Assembly (NCBI GenBank): GCA_034430835.1
Contig: DAOUDX010000041.1
Span: 1-17,806, forward strand
Source of the DNA: JAFGED01 sp034430835
Lineage (GTDB): Bacteria > Chloroflexota > Anaerolineae > B4-G1
Direction of reading: 5' to 3'
Length of the DNA stretch: 17,806 nucleotides
Shown here: piece by piece, positions 1 to 6,699 of the stretch
Numbering within the stretch: position 1 is the stretch's first letter
Layout: each line of letters starts with the position of its first letter
Position numbers and translations under genes: made by a program
The notes under the pieces: model-generated
Database searches by the model: none
The model's input: the letters and a program-made list of their open reading frames with translations, nothing else
Told to the model about the DNA's origin: nothing

Positions 1-7
1 CACCCCC

Positions 8-28
8 TTCCCCCTTATTATGGGGGAA
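8..28. repeat. short C/G-rich hairpin at the left edge
   Basis: TTCCCCC (8-14) and GGGGGAA (22-28) form a perfect 7-bp inverted repeat around TTATTAT. It resembles the CCCCCCT-ATT-AGGGGGG hairpin that sits inside leuC at 15821-15837, so it may belong to the same dispersed repeat family. The rest of 1-170 shows no gene, tRNA or clear promoter to me. Confidence 0.35.
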
Positions 29-170
29 AAGATGTTCAATGGGGCGAAGGGCGACGAATTGCCTGATTGTCAGGGGGTATGTGATTGGTAAGGTACTGGG
101 GGGATAAGTTTATTACGGCCTACAGTAGAACACGGCTAAACTCCAGGCTACGACTCTGAAGCGGGCGTTT

Positions 171-1004
171 ATGCAGAAAGCTGACCTTCAAATACTACAC
201 TGCTTGAATGAGATCAACCTGCGAAATGGCTGGCGTGATGACGACAGATTTTCCATTCGCCTGTCTGGTCAAATAGCAAGAGGCGACTTCCCTGAAGACC
301 AAGTTCAGTTTTTGAGTCGAGTTCAAAAAACACGAACTCGCTTTTTCAAGGTCAATCGGGTATCAAAAAAACACTACAGTGAGTATTCTTGGCCCTACAT
401 CGCCGAAACCCTAAAAACCATCAGAGTAATCGACACAAGCCAAACCGAAGTCGTTATTGCGTCAGAGGAAACAGTTTTCGAAATAACGGTGGACATACTG
501 CGCAACTACAAAGAAGAAATCGAGAGTACACGTCTCTGGCAACCCTTCTGGAACGAAGAAAACCAGAAACCTAGAACACCAAAAGAAGAACCCAGCCTAC
601 AACCCACGATTTTCTCGCAACTCAGGCCGAGGTTCCGACAAATAGGAATCGAATTCTTGAGAGAACCGAATGATGGCGCAGGCCCTCTTGACTTTCGCTG
701 TACAGCAACCCATGGAACCAGCGCACTCAATTGCTGTATTGAGTTCAAAAGGGCTCAACACGGCCAGCTGGAGCACAAGCTCCAAACACAACTACCAGCA
801 TATATGGACGCCGCGGATACCAAGTATGGAATCCTCTTTGTTTTCTGGTTCAAAGATGGTGTCAACTGCAAAGAACCCACAAAATACTCTAGCCCAGACA
901 CGCTGAGGCAAAACCTCCTTGACGCAGCTAAGGCGGTTTCCCCTAGAGTTATTGAGGTAATTGTCGTTGACGTAACATCAAAGCCATCTGCTTCAAAACG
1001 GTAG
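171..1004 (+). CDS. uncharacterised protein with C-terminal PD-(D/E)XK nuclease-like domain
   Basis: A 277-residue protein not recognised by name. Residues 1-115 form a hydrophilic N-terminal part with no motif I know, and 120-145 is a Pro/Glu/Lys-rich linker. The C-terminal part carries GAGPLDF (D174), then CIEFKRA (E191-x-K193), then a following helix with QLPAYM (Q207). This spacing matches the D...ExK...Q core of PD-(D/E)XK (restriction-endonuclease-like) domains, in which the Asp and Glu bind Mg2+. The start ATG at 171 follows an in-frame TAG at 126 and has only a weak ribosome site. The gene is clearly richer in A/T, and in AAA/AAC/GAA codons, than every neighbour, which suggests transfer. 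It converges on the E1 genes with a 25-nt gap. The nuclease fold is an inference from the motif; the substrate is unknown, and a defence or DNA-repair role is only a guess. Confidence 0.7.
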   Translation: MQKADLQILHCLNEINLRNGWRDDDRFSIRLSGQIARGDFPEDQVQFLSRVQKTRTRFFKVNRVSKKHYSEYSWPYIAETLKTIRVIDTSQTEVVIASEETVFEITVDILRNYKEEIESTRLWQPFWNEENQKPRTPKEEPSLQPTIFSQLRPRFRQIGIEFLREPNDGAGPLDFRCTATHGTSALNCCIEFKRAQHGQLEHKLQTQLPAYMDAADTKYGILFVFWFKDGVNCKEPTKYSSPDTLRQNLLDAAKAVSPRVIEVIVVDVTSKPSASKR

Positions 1005-1029
1005 CAAAGCAATACTTTAGGTATCGCGA

Positions 1030-2049
1030 TCAGCCCCTACTTCCTACAATCTGTAGCGCGGCATCCACAATACGCTGGACGTTCGGCAACGCCTCGTTCT
1101 CCAGGTCGCGCGTGTAGGGGATGGTATCCTGCGTACACACGCGTCCATACCGCGCCGCGATACCTGCCTCCAGCACAATCGCCGCCAACTCACCGGAGAG
1201 GCCAAACCCCTCGTAATCCTCGTCCACAACCAGCATCCTGCCCGTCCGCGAGACAGCCTCGCACACAGCTTCCGTATCCAACGGCGAAACGGTGCGCAGG
1301 TCGAGTACGCCCGCCGAAACCCCCTGCCGCGCCAGTTGCCGGGCGGCCTCTAGCGCCCGATGGACTCCGACGCCTACGCTGACGATGGTTAGATCTCCAC
1401 CCTCCTTGCGACTGGCCGCCCGGCCCAGGGGCACCGGCTTCCAGCGCCTTGGGACCGGCCCGCGAGCGCCCACTGGTGGCACGTCAAATGACACGCTCTT
1501 TCTCCGCGCCCCGCCGAGATGATCGAGCCACTCGGTGGAAAGCAGCTTGTGCTCCAGGTAGATGACGGGATCGTCGTGCTCGATGGCAGCCAGCATCAGC
1601 CCACCGGCGTCGGCGGGGGTCGAAGGCACAACGACCGCCAGGCCGGGAATGTGCGCCAGCCATCCCCACAGGCTCTGCTCGTGCTGGCCGCCGTCGCCGT
1701 AGCCACCGCCGCACGCCGCACGCAGGACGACAGGTGCGTTCCAGCGCCCCCCTGAGAACGCCCTCACCTTCGCCGCGTGATTGAGGAGCGCATCGATGGC
1801 AACGCTGACAAAGTCCACCATCCACAGCTCGACAATCGGGCGCAGACCCGCCATCGCCGCCGCCACTGCCGCGCCCACAAAGGCCCCCTCGCTGATGGGC
1901 GTCCCTATCACCCGCCTCGCGCCGAAACGGACAAAGAGATTCCGCCGCAGCATCGGCACGTCCTCGCCAAAGACGACGATCCTGGGATCATCGGCCATCG
2001 CCTGGGCCAATGCGCTTTCAATCGCATCTCCAAAGCTCATCTTGCCCAT
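1030..2049 (-). CDS. 2-oxoacid (pyruvate/acetoin-type) dehydrogenase E1, beta subunit
   Basis: A 339-residue TPP-dependent E1 beta subunit. The N-terminal transketolase-like pyrimidine domain shows FGEDVP near residue 27 and GTPISEGAFVGAAVAAAMAG near 49-68, which includes the conserved Glu that activates the TPP aminopyrimidine. The C-terminal transketolase domain shows DLTIVSVGVGVHRALEAA and DLRTVSPLDTEAV, as usual for E1 beta. The length is normal for the family (about 325-340). The start follows the alpha-subunit stop by 13 nt, so the pair is co-transcribed and probably forms an alpha2beta2 heterotetramer that decarboxylates a 2-oxoacid and passes the acyl group to a lipoyl E2. No E2 or E3 gene is present here; the next gene is convergent. 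Pyruvate, acetoin or branched-chain 2-oxoacids are all possible substrates, and the sequence alone does not decide. Confidence 0.9.
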   Translation of the reverse strand: MGKMSFGDAIESALAQAMADDPRIVVFGEDVPMLRRNLFVRFGARRVIGTPISEGAFVGAAVAAAMAGLRPIVELWMVDFVSVAIDALLNHAAKVRAFSGGRWNAPVVLRAACGGGYGDGGQHEQSLWGWLAHIPGLAVVVPSTPADAGGLMLAAIEHDDPVIYLEHKLLSTEWLDHLGGARRKSVSFDVPPVGARGPVPRRWKPVPLGRAASRKEGGDLTIVSVGVGVHRALEAARQLARQGVSAGVLDLRTVSPLDTEAVCEAVSRTGRMLVVDEDYEGFGLSGELAAIVLEAGIAARYGRVCTQDTIPYTRDLENEALPNVQRIVDAALQIVGSRG

Positions 2050-2062
2050 CTACCACCTTCCC

Positions 2063-3085
2063 TCACGCCGGAAGCAACGCGGCCTCGACCGTTTGCTGGA
2101 TCTCGTAGACGACCTCCGCTTCCAAGCTCTGCAATCGCTCAGGCTCGGACGCCAATCTGTGCCGGGCACGCTTTAGAGGGTCGCGCTCCTGAGCCGCTGA
2201 TAGGTCCCTGGCCGCCCCAACAAGGGTAGCCAAAACAGCCCGCAAACTGGCGATACGCTCCTTCAGCGGCGCGCCTCTCATCCTCAGAAAGGACCGTGCC
2301 ATAGGCCAGGCTATCGGCAGCATCTCGCGCGCCGGGTGGCGCGCCGCAGCGACCAGGGCATCGTCCAAGAAGTGCCCCTCCAAGTGCACGCAGCAGGCGT
2401 GTAGGAAGGTGGGGCCATCTCCTCGGCGTGCACGCTGTACCGCCTCGCGGGCAGCCTTCCACATCGCCTCCACGTCGATGCCGTCCACCTCGATGACCGG
2501 CATGCCAAACCCCCGCGCTCGCCCGCCCGGCGTGCCGCCGGAGACAGACTGCGATCCGGTCGTGATGGACCAGGTGTTGTCCTTGCAGACGAAGAGCGCC
2601 GGCAGTTCCCAGGCGACGGCGAGGTTCAGCGCCTCCAGCAGCATACCCTGGTTCATCGCTCCCTCGCCGAAGAAGGCCACTGCTAGCGTCCCCGGGCGCA
2701 ACCGCTGGGCGGCCAGCGCAAACCCCGCCGCGGCCGGTCCTGCCGCACCTACGATGCCGGAGGAGGCAGCGAGGTGTTTGGGGGATAACAGATGCATGTG
2801 TCCCCCCATCCCGCCGCACAGGCCATCGGGCCGGCCGAGGAACTCGCGCAGGAGCAGAACGAGATCGACGCCGCGCATCACCAGCGGCGGCGTCCCGCGA
2901 TGGTCGAGCGCCATCGCATCCCCCTCCTCCAGGTGTGCAACCACACCGGCCACGACCGCCTCCTCGCCGGTGCCCAGGTGCATCTCGCCGGAGATTTTGC
3001 CCTCGTTCCACAGGCGCGTCACCGCAAGCTCGAACAGACGGCTCCGGAGCATTTGGCGATACAGAAACCACAGGTCTGGTGACAC
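2063..3085 (-). CDS. 2-oxoacid (pyruvate/acetoin-type) dehydrogenase E1, alpha subunit
   Basis: A 340-residue E1 alpha subunit, partner of the downstream beta subunit. The N-terminus (LYRQMLRSRLFE) and the GGMGGHMHLL segment near residue 91-100 are characteristic of the family. The TPP/Mg2+ motif begins GEGAMNQG (140-147) and ends CKDN (167-170), so the common GDG...NN is a GEG...DN variant; similar KDN endings are known in some pyruvate/acetoin-type E1 alphas, so it is probably active. A GTG start at 3085 is preceded by GGGGAGGG at short distance. The gene begins 46 nt after ligA stops on the same strand, so ligA read-through could supply the transcript. The C-terminal 80 residues are rich in Arg and Ala and lack recognisable motifs. 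The substrate is not settled by sequence. Confidence 0.9.
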   Translation of the reverse strand: MSPDLWFLYRQMLRSRLFELAVTRLWNEGKISGEMHLGTGEEAVVAGVVAHLEEGDAMALDHRGTPPLVMRGVDLVLLLREFLGRPDGLCGGMGGHMHLLSPKHLAASSGIVGAAGPAAAGFALAAQRLRPGTLAVAFFGEGAMNQGMLLEALNLAVAWELPALFVCKDNTWSITTGSQSVSGGTPGGRARGFGMPVIEVDGIDVEAMWKAAREAVQRARRGDGPTFLHACCVHLEGHFLDDALVAAARHPAREMLPIAWPMARSFLRMRGAPLKERIASLRAVLATLVGAARDLSAAQERDPLKRARHRLASEPERLQSLEAEVVYEIQQTVEAALLPA

Positions 3086-3131
3086 GACGCCCTCCCCTAC
3101 TCCAGTGGCAGCGTCAACTGCCCTGAGGCAT

Positions 3132-5267
3132 CTATCCGTTGCGCTGCTGATCCCCGATCATCTCCAGCAGCCGCACCTCGCCAATCATCGGCGTCCCCAA
3201 CTGCTGCGCCTTGCGGTACTTGGTGCCGCCGGGCGCTTCGCCCACAAGCAGGTAGTCGGTATTGCCACTGACGCTGCCGACCACCTTGCCGCCGTGTTGC
3301 TCGATCAGGCGCGTGGCTCCCTCGCGGCTCAGCGTCGGCAGCGTACCGGTGATGACGAAGGTGAGGCCTGAGAGCGCACCCGCCACCGGCGCAGCGACCC
3401 TCTCCTGCTCCAGCTTCACCCAAGCTCGGCGCAGCTTTTCGACGAATTCTCGATGGCGCGGCCGCTCGAACCACTCGACGATGGCGCTGGCCGTGTGCGG
3501 TCCCATCCCCCCGATGGCCTCTAGCGCACCTTGGCTCGCCGCCGCCAGCTCGTCCAGCGAACGGTAGTGCTGAGCCAGCAACTGGGCAATGGTCCACCCC
3601 ACCCCACGGATGCCCAGCGCAGCCAGCACCTGCGCCAAAGGTCGCTCCTTGGTCGCCTCGATGGCCGCCAGCAGGTTATCGACGCTCTTCTCGGCAAACC
3701 CTTCCAGTGGCAACAGATCTTCTCGCTTGAGATAGTAGAGGTCCGCAGCATCATCGACCAAGCCTTGATCCACGAAAAGCTGCGCCGTCCGCTCGCCCAT
3801 GCCCTCGACATCCATCACGCCGGCAAAGTACCCCACGCGGCGCACGCGCTGCTCCGGGCAGGCGACGTTGTCGCAGTAGACGGCCACCTCCTCCTCCGAC
3901 GACACCACCGGCTCGCCGCACGATGGGCAGACCTTCGGCAGCTCATAGACCCTTTCCGCGCCCGTGCGCGCTCCCAGCACCGGCCCGACGACGTAGGGGA
4001 TCACGTCGCCGGCGCGGCGCAGGGTGACGGTATCGCCGATGCGGATATCCTTCCGCTGCAAGTCCTCAAAGTTGTGCAGGGTCGCCTTGCGGATGGTGAC
4101 GCCGCCCAGCCGAACCGGCTCAAGCACAGCGTAGGGCGTCAGTGCGCCGGTGCGGCCCACGTTAACGCCGATGTCGAGCACCCTGGTTGTGGCCTCGCGG
4201 CCGGGGAACTTGAACGCCACCTCGCCCCGAGGCGCGCGACCCACCACCCCCATCGCCTCCCGCGTCGCCAGGTCATCCACCTTGATCACCAGGCCGTCCA
4301 CCTCGTAGGGCACGGTGTCGCGCCTCCCGACCCAAGCCTCGCAGTAGGCGACGACCTCGTCCAGCGACTCGAACCGGGCAACGTGCTTCGAGACGGGGAA
4401 ACCCAGCGCCTTCAAATAGTTCAACGACCCCCACTGAGTAGTGGGCACCGGCCCTTCGGCTCCGCTCAGGGCAGGCCCTTCGGCATCGACGACGGCGTAA
4501 CACAGCAGTGTGATGGGCCGGGTGGCCGTGATGCGCGGATCGAGCTGGCGCAAACTGCCTGCCGCCGCGTTGCGCGGGTTGGCGAACACCTTGTCCTCCA
4601 CCTCGGCCTGACGGCAGTTCAACTCCTCAAAGTCGTCGATCAGCATGATGGCCTCGCCACGCACGACGAGGCGGCGGGGGACCCCCAGCCCTCCTTCGAC
4701 TCCGCTCAGGGCAGGCTCCCCCGCTTGCGGGGTAGGGGAGCTAACCGGGATACGCAGCGGGAGGGTGCGCACGGTGCGTAGATTGGTGGTCACGTCCTCT
4801 CCCACGCTGCCATCGCCCCGCGTCGCACCCAGAACGAAGAGGCCGTCCTCGTAGTGCAGCACCACGGTCAGGCCATCCAGCTTGGGCTCGACCACCCAGG
4901 CCAAGGGCGGCCCTTCGACTGCGGACGTTCCGTCCGCGCTCAGGGCAAGCGCGTCTTCGGGCAGGAACTTGCCCACGCGCTCCCACCAGGCGCGAATCTC
5001 CTCGCCACTGGACGCCTTGTCAAGACTGAGAATCGGCGCGGGGTGCTCCACCTTGACGAATCCCTCCGCTGGCTGCCCACCCACACGTTGGGTCGGCGAA
5101 TCGGGCGTGACTAACTCGGGGTGCTCTGCCTCCAATGCCTTCAGCTCGTCCATCAGCGCATCGTACTCGGCGTCACTGACGACGGGATCGTCCAACACGT
5201 AATAGCGGTAGTTGTGGTAGTTGATCTCGCGCCGCAGTTGTTCGATTCGTTCGCTGACTCCAGACAT
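3132..5267 (-). CDS. ligA: NAD-dependent DNA ligase LigA, with three in-frame repeat insertions
   Basis: The essential replicative ligase, which seals nicks using NAD+. All family modules are present in order: Ia/NTase (SERIEQLRREINYHNYRYYV at the start; the EPKLDGL motif holds the adenylated Lys, about residue 129), OB fold (VGRTGALTP, RRAGDVIPYVV), four-Cys zinc finger (CPSC then CDNVAC, about residues 447-470), helix-hairpin-helix repeats, and a C-terminal BRCT domain from about 630. At 711 residues it is some 40 longer than typical bacterial LigA. The excess maps to three stretches encoding ALSADGTSAVEG, ALSGVEG and ALSGAEG, each a copy of a short palindromic repeat. I prefer the second ATG (5267) because GGAGG lies 4 nt upstream of it, whereas the first ATG (5270) is only 1 nt away. 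It lies downstream of a dead methyltransferase gene and upstream of the E1 genes on the same strand. Confidence 0.97.
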   Translation of the reverse strand: MSGVSERIEQLRREINYHNYRYYVLDDPVVSDAEYDALMDELKALEAEHPELVTPDSPTQRVGGQPAEGFVKVEHPAPILSLDKASSGEEIRAWWERVGKFLPEDALALSADGTSAVEGPPLAWVVEPKLDGLTVVLHYEDGLFVLGATRGDGSVGEDVTTNLRTVRTLPLRIPVSSPTPQAGEPALSGVEGGLGVPRRLVVRGEAIMLIDDFEELNCRQAEVEDKVFANPRNAAAGSLRQLDPRITATRPITLLCYAVVDAEGPALSGAEGPVPTTQWGSLNYLKALGFPVSKHVARFESLDEVVAYCEAWVGRRDTVPYEVDGLVIKVDDLATREAMGVVGRAPRGEVAFKFPGREATTRVLDIGVNVGRTGALTPYAVLEPVRLGGVTIRKATLHNFEDLQRKDIRIGDTVTLRRAGDVIPYVVGPVLGARTGAERVYELPKVCPSCGEPVVSSEEEVAVYCDNVACPEQRVRRVGYFAGVMDVEGMGERTAQLFVDQGLVDDAADLYYLKREDLLPLEGFAEKSVDNLLAAIEATKERPLAQVLAALGIRGVGWTIAQLLAQHYRSLDELAAASQGALEAIGGMGPHTASAIVEWFERPRHREFVEKLRRAWVKLEQERVAAPVAGALSGLTFVITGTLPTLSREGATRLIEQHGGKVVGSVSGNTDYLLVGEAPGGTKYRKAQQLGTPMIGEVRLLEMIGDQQRNG
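4451..4484. repeat. palindromic repeat copy inside ligA (copy 1)
   Basis: GCCCTTCGGCTCCGCTCAGG followed by GCAGGCCC. GCCCT and AGGGC form the outer stem. Read on the minus strand it encodes GPALSGAEGP within LigA, between LLCYAVVDA and the conserved GSLNYLKALGFPVS segment. It shares the CCTTCG-(A/G)-CTCCGCTCAGGGCAGG core with the copy at 4690-4740. Confidence 0.75.
4690..4740. repeat. palindromic repeat copy inside ligA (copy 2, compound)
   Basis: CCTTCGACTCCGCTCAGGGC (4693-4712) continues into CTCCCCCGCTTGCGGGG (from 4717), a second palindrome with CCCCGC/GCGGGG arms. The minus strand encodes about 24 extra residues, including EPALSGVEGGLGVP, between TLPLRIPV and the conserved VVRGEAIM of LigA. 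It appears to be two repeat types side by side. Confidence 0.75.
4908..4952. repeat. palindromic repeat copy inside ligA (copy 3, extended stem)
   Basis: CCTTCGACT is separated from GCTCAGGGCAAG by a perfect inner palindrome, GCGGACG-TTC-CGTCCGC (4921-4937). The minus strand encodes ALALSADGTSAVEGPP just before the conserved VVEPKLDGL active-site motif of LigA. The shared outer sequence identifies it as the same repeat family as the other two copies, with a longer central stem. Confidence 0.75.
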
Positions 5268-5321
5268 CATTCCTCCACAAGATGGGTGCTAACGGACAGG
5301 AACTGTCCGCGGAAAGCGCGC

Positions 5322-6145
5322 CTACTTGTACGCCACCAGGCCAAACGCTTCAGGGCAGCGCACGACTCGCACAAAACCCACTTCCTGAAGCCGCCGCGCT
5401 GTGCCCTTGGATACCACGCGGCCCGATTTGCTCTCCAGATCGCCGACGTAATGGAATAGACGCCTTCCGTGTTTCAGCACTCGAAAAAGCTCCGATAGAA
5501 CCCGCCCGAGTACAGGTCGCCCGCCAGGTTGAACGCCGGCGGGTCGTGAATGATGCGGTCGAAGGCCTCGTCCTCGAAACCTTGGATCTCGTCGATCACG
5601 TCGCCCACCACCTGGGTGATCTTGGGATTGCCAAACAGTGCTTGAGACCAGGGATTGAGCCGCGCCACCTCCAGTGCGGCGGGCTCGATCTCGACCGTGG
5701 TGACGTGCTCGCCCGTCCTGGCCGCTTCAATGGCCGTGTCGAGCACCCACCCCACCACCGGGGCGATGGTCTCGATCTTGAGCAAGGTGTCGCGGTGTGG
5801 GTCGATCCCCTTGAAGCAATGCATCGGGATTCCCGAGACCAGCATCGTCGGCGCGCCCTCGGTCGGCATCAGGCTGTAGAGCCGATTGGACGCCTCGGAA
5901 AAGACCTGCACCTTGCGCGGCCCGCCATTCTCGACGACAAAGCAACTGCGTTCAGAGTCGCCGATCTTTTCCAGGTGCTGCCAGGCCAAAAACTGGTCGT
6001 CGGGGAGACGAGCGCCGGTTGGCTCAAGCGCCACCTCCGTAGCAGTCAGCCCCAAATCTAGAGACACCGCCACCGATTTCTGACCTGCTTGACGGGCCTC
6101 TAACACGGTACCGGCTTGAACGTACGAAAGAATCAAGTTCTTCAT
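5322..6145 (-). pseudogene. broken COG2521-type SAM methyltransferase gene
   Basis: The product resembles predicted methyltransferases of the COG2521 type: EIARLNPWS-like motif (VARLNPWSQALF), GDVIDEIQGFEDEAFDRIIHDPPAFNLAGDLYSGGFYR. Two lesions are visible. First, the SAM-binding motif I, normally DTATGLGYTAIEAA, reads DTAIEAA (codons at about 5729-5740). Seven residues including the glycine-rich loop are missing, as expected from a 21-bp deletion between short ACGGCC repeats. Second, the frame breaks at a run of five T (minus strand, 5484-5488) and hits TGA at 5474. Shifting frame by one restores 54 family-like residues (RVLKHGRRLFHYVGDLESKS... to VAYK) ending at TAG 5322. I take ATG 6145 (MKNLILSYV) as the original start; an upstream ATG at 6190 overlaps the divergent promoter. 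The frameshift alone could be a sequencing error, but the motif I loss is in-frame and should abolish SAM binding. Confidence 0.8.
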
Positions 6146-6158
6146 AGGGCGCCCAGAT

Positions 6159-6177
6159 TTTATCACGATTTGATAAA
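6159..6177. promoter_or_regulatory. perfect inverted repeat, possible operator between divergent genes
   Basis: TTTATCA (6159-6165), CGATT, TGATAAA (6171-6177) is a perfect 7-bp dyad. Its right arm overlaps the -35 box of the plus-strand promoter at 6170-6197, and its left arm lies 14 nt upstream of the methyltransferase start on the minus strand. The position suits a dimeric repressor controlling both directions. It has no T-run that would make it a terminator. The regulator is unknown. Confidence 0.45.
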
Positions 6178-6197
6178 CCCGGCGAATCAACTATAAT
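6170..6197 (+). promoter_or_regulatory. sigma-70-type promoter P1 upstream of leader 1
   Basis: TTGATA (6170-6175), 16-nt spacer, TATAAT (6192-6197). The start ATG of leader ORF 1 is 25 nt beyond the -10 box. The promoter and the bases after it (TATAATC...GG-AGTTTT-GA) align with P2 at 6639-6666, so the two are duplicates. Confidence 0.7.
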
Positions 6198-6221
6198 CCG
6201 GCCCAACCTGGGAGTTTTCGA

Positions 6222-6302
6222 ATGAGAAATTCTTGTAGCTTGACCATCATTGTGTGCAACGGTCTCCTCCCCGTAGTCGTCGTCGTTGGGAAGGAGTTTT
6301 AG
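6222..6302 (+). CDS. leader peptide 1, Val/Leu/Ile-rich (26 aa)
   Basis: A tiny ORF with GGGAG 7 nt before its ATG. The peptide starts MRNSCSLTIIV and ends NGLLPVVVVVGKEF, so five consecutive Val codons (GTA GTC GTC GTC GTT, 6273-6287) are preceded by Ile-Ile-Val and Leu-Leu. Such runs of regulated amino-acid codons, right after a promoter and before an acetolactate synthase sequence, are the hallmark of ilv attenuator leaders (as in enterobacterial ilvB and ilvG leaders). No terminator hairpin remains: the ORF abuts the remains of an ilvB-like gene. AAGGAG sits in the last codons (6291-6296), also seen in leader 2. CCCAAC (6202-6207) could pair with GTTGGG (6285-6290). This is a relic or partly functional leader. 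Confidence 0.7.
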   Translation: MRNSCSLTIIVCNGLLPVVVVVGKEF

Positions 6303-6615
6303 GTAGCCCCCGAGTTTGTCAACGCCATCCAAGAGGTGACAAAGGGCGAGGCCATCCTGGTCACAGACGTGGGGCGACACCAGATGTGGGCAGCCCAATA
6401 CTATCACAGCGCTCATCCGGACACATTTATCACGTCCAGAGGAGGCGAGCAGCGCCATCGAAGAAGCACGCGCTCACACAGGCCCCGCTTTCATCGAGTT
6501 CCAGATCGTTCAGACGGGCGACGAGGGCAATGTCTTCCCGATGGTCCCAGCAGGCGCGGCCCTGCACGAGATGATCCGCCGGCCGGTCCCAACACAGGCA
6601 CTGCGCCCCTCGTAG
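6303..6615 (+). pseudogene. acetolactate synthase large subunit remnant (internally deleted ilvB paralogue)
   Basis: Immediately after leader 1, frame-wise translation gives VAPEFVNAIQEVTKGEAILV TDVGRHQMWAAQYYH...DTFITSRGG, which is the segment of IlvB just before the TPP-binding region. A frame change near 6450 then gives AIEEARAHTGPAFIEFQIVQ TGDEGNVFPMVPAGAALHEM IRRP, the IlvB C-terminus, ending at TAG 6613. The first two thirds and the TPP-binding core are missing. The remnant is closer to standard IlvB (TDVGQHQMWAAQYY) than to the intact copy at 7155 (SDVGQNQMWEAQYF), so it derives from a different paralogue rather than a fresh duplicate. It cannot make an active enzyme. Confidence 0.82.
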
Positions 6616-6638
6616 ATGGGAACCCGACCGTTCGACGT

Positions 6639-6666
6639 TTGACAAATCCGCAGCTTTGTGTATAAT
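6639..6666 (+). promoter_or_regulatory. sigma-70-type promoter P2 upstream of leader 2
   Basis: TTGACA (6639-6644), 16-nt spacer, TATAAT (6661-6666): near-consensus and the best promoter in the window. The surrounding sequence aligns with P1 (TTTGA-AAA-CCG before, TATAATC and AGTTTTGAG after). It probably drives the ilvBNC transcript through both downstream attenuators. ACAAA (6642-6646) and TTTGT form a short dyad around the spacer. Confidence 0.78.
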
Positions 6667-6699
6667 CTACAACAGCTTGGTAGTTTTGAGACCTTTGCT

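Noticed and set aside
130..170. tRNA-like words (CTCCAGGCTACGACTCTGAAG) before the first gene
   Set aside because: No cloverleaf could be built; there is no T-loop GTTCGA-type element and no acceptor stem pairing.
3531..4781. 416-codon plus-strand frame opposite ligA
   Set aside because: Antisense shadow of LigA; the peptide is rich in His/Arg/Gln/Leu with no motif.
4451..4952. CRISPR-like array from the repeated elements in ligA
   Set aside because: Only three degenerate copies at irregular spacing inside a coding sequence, with conserved LigA codons between them.
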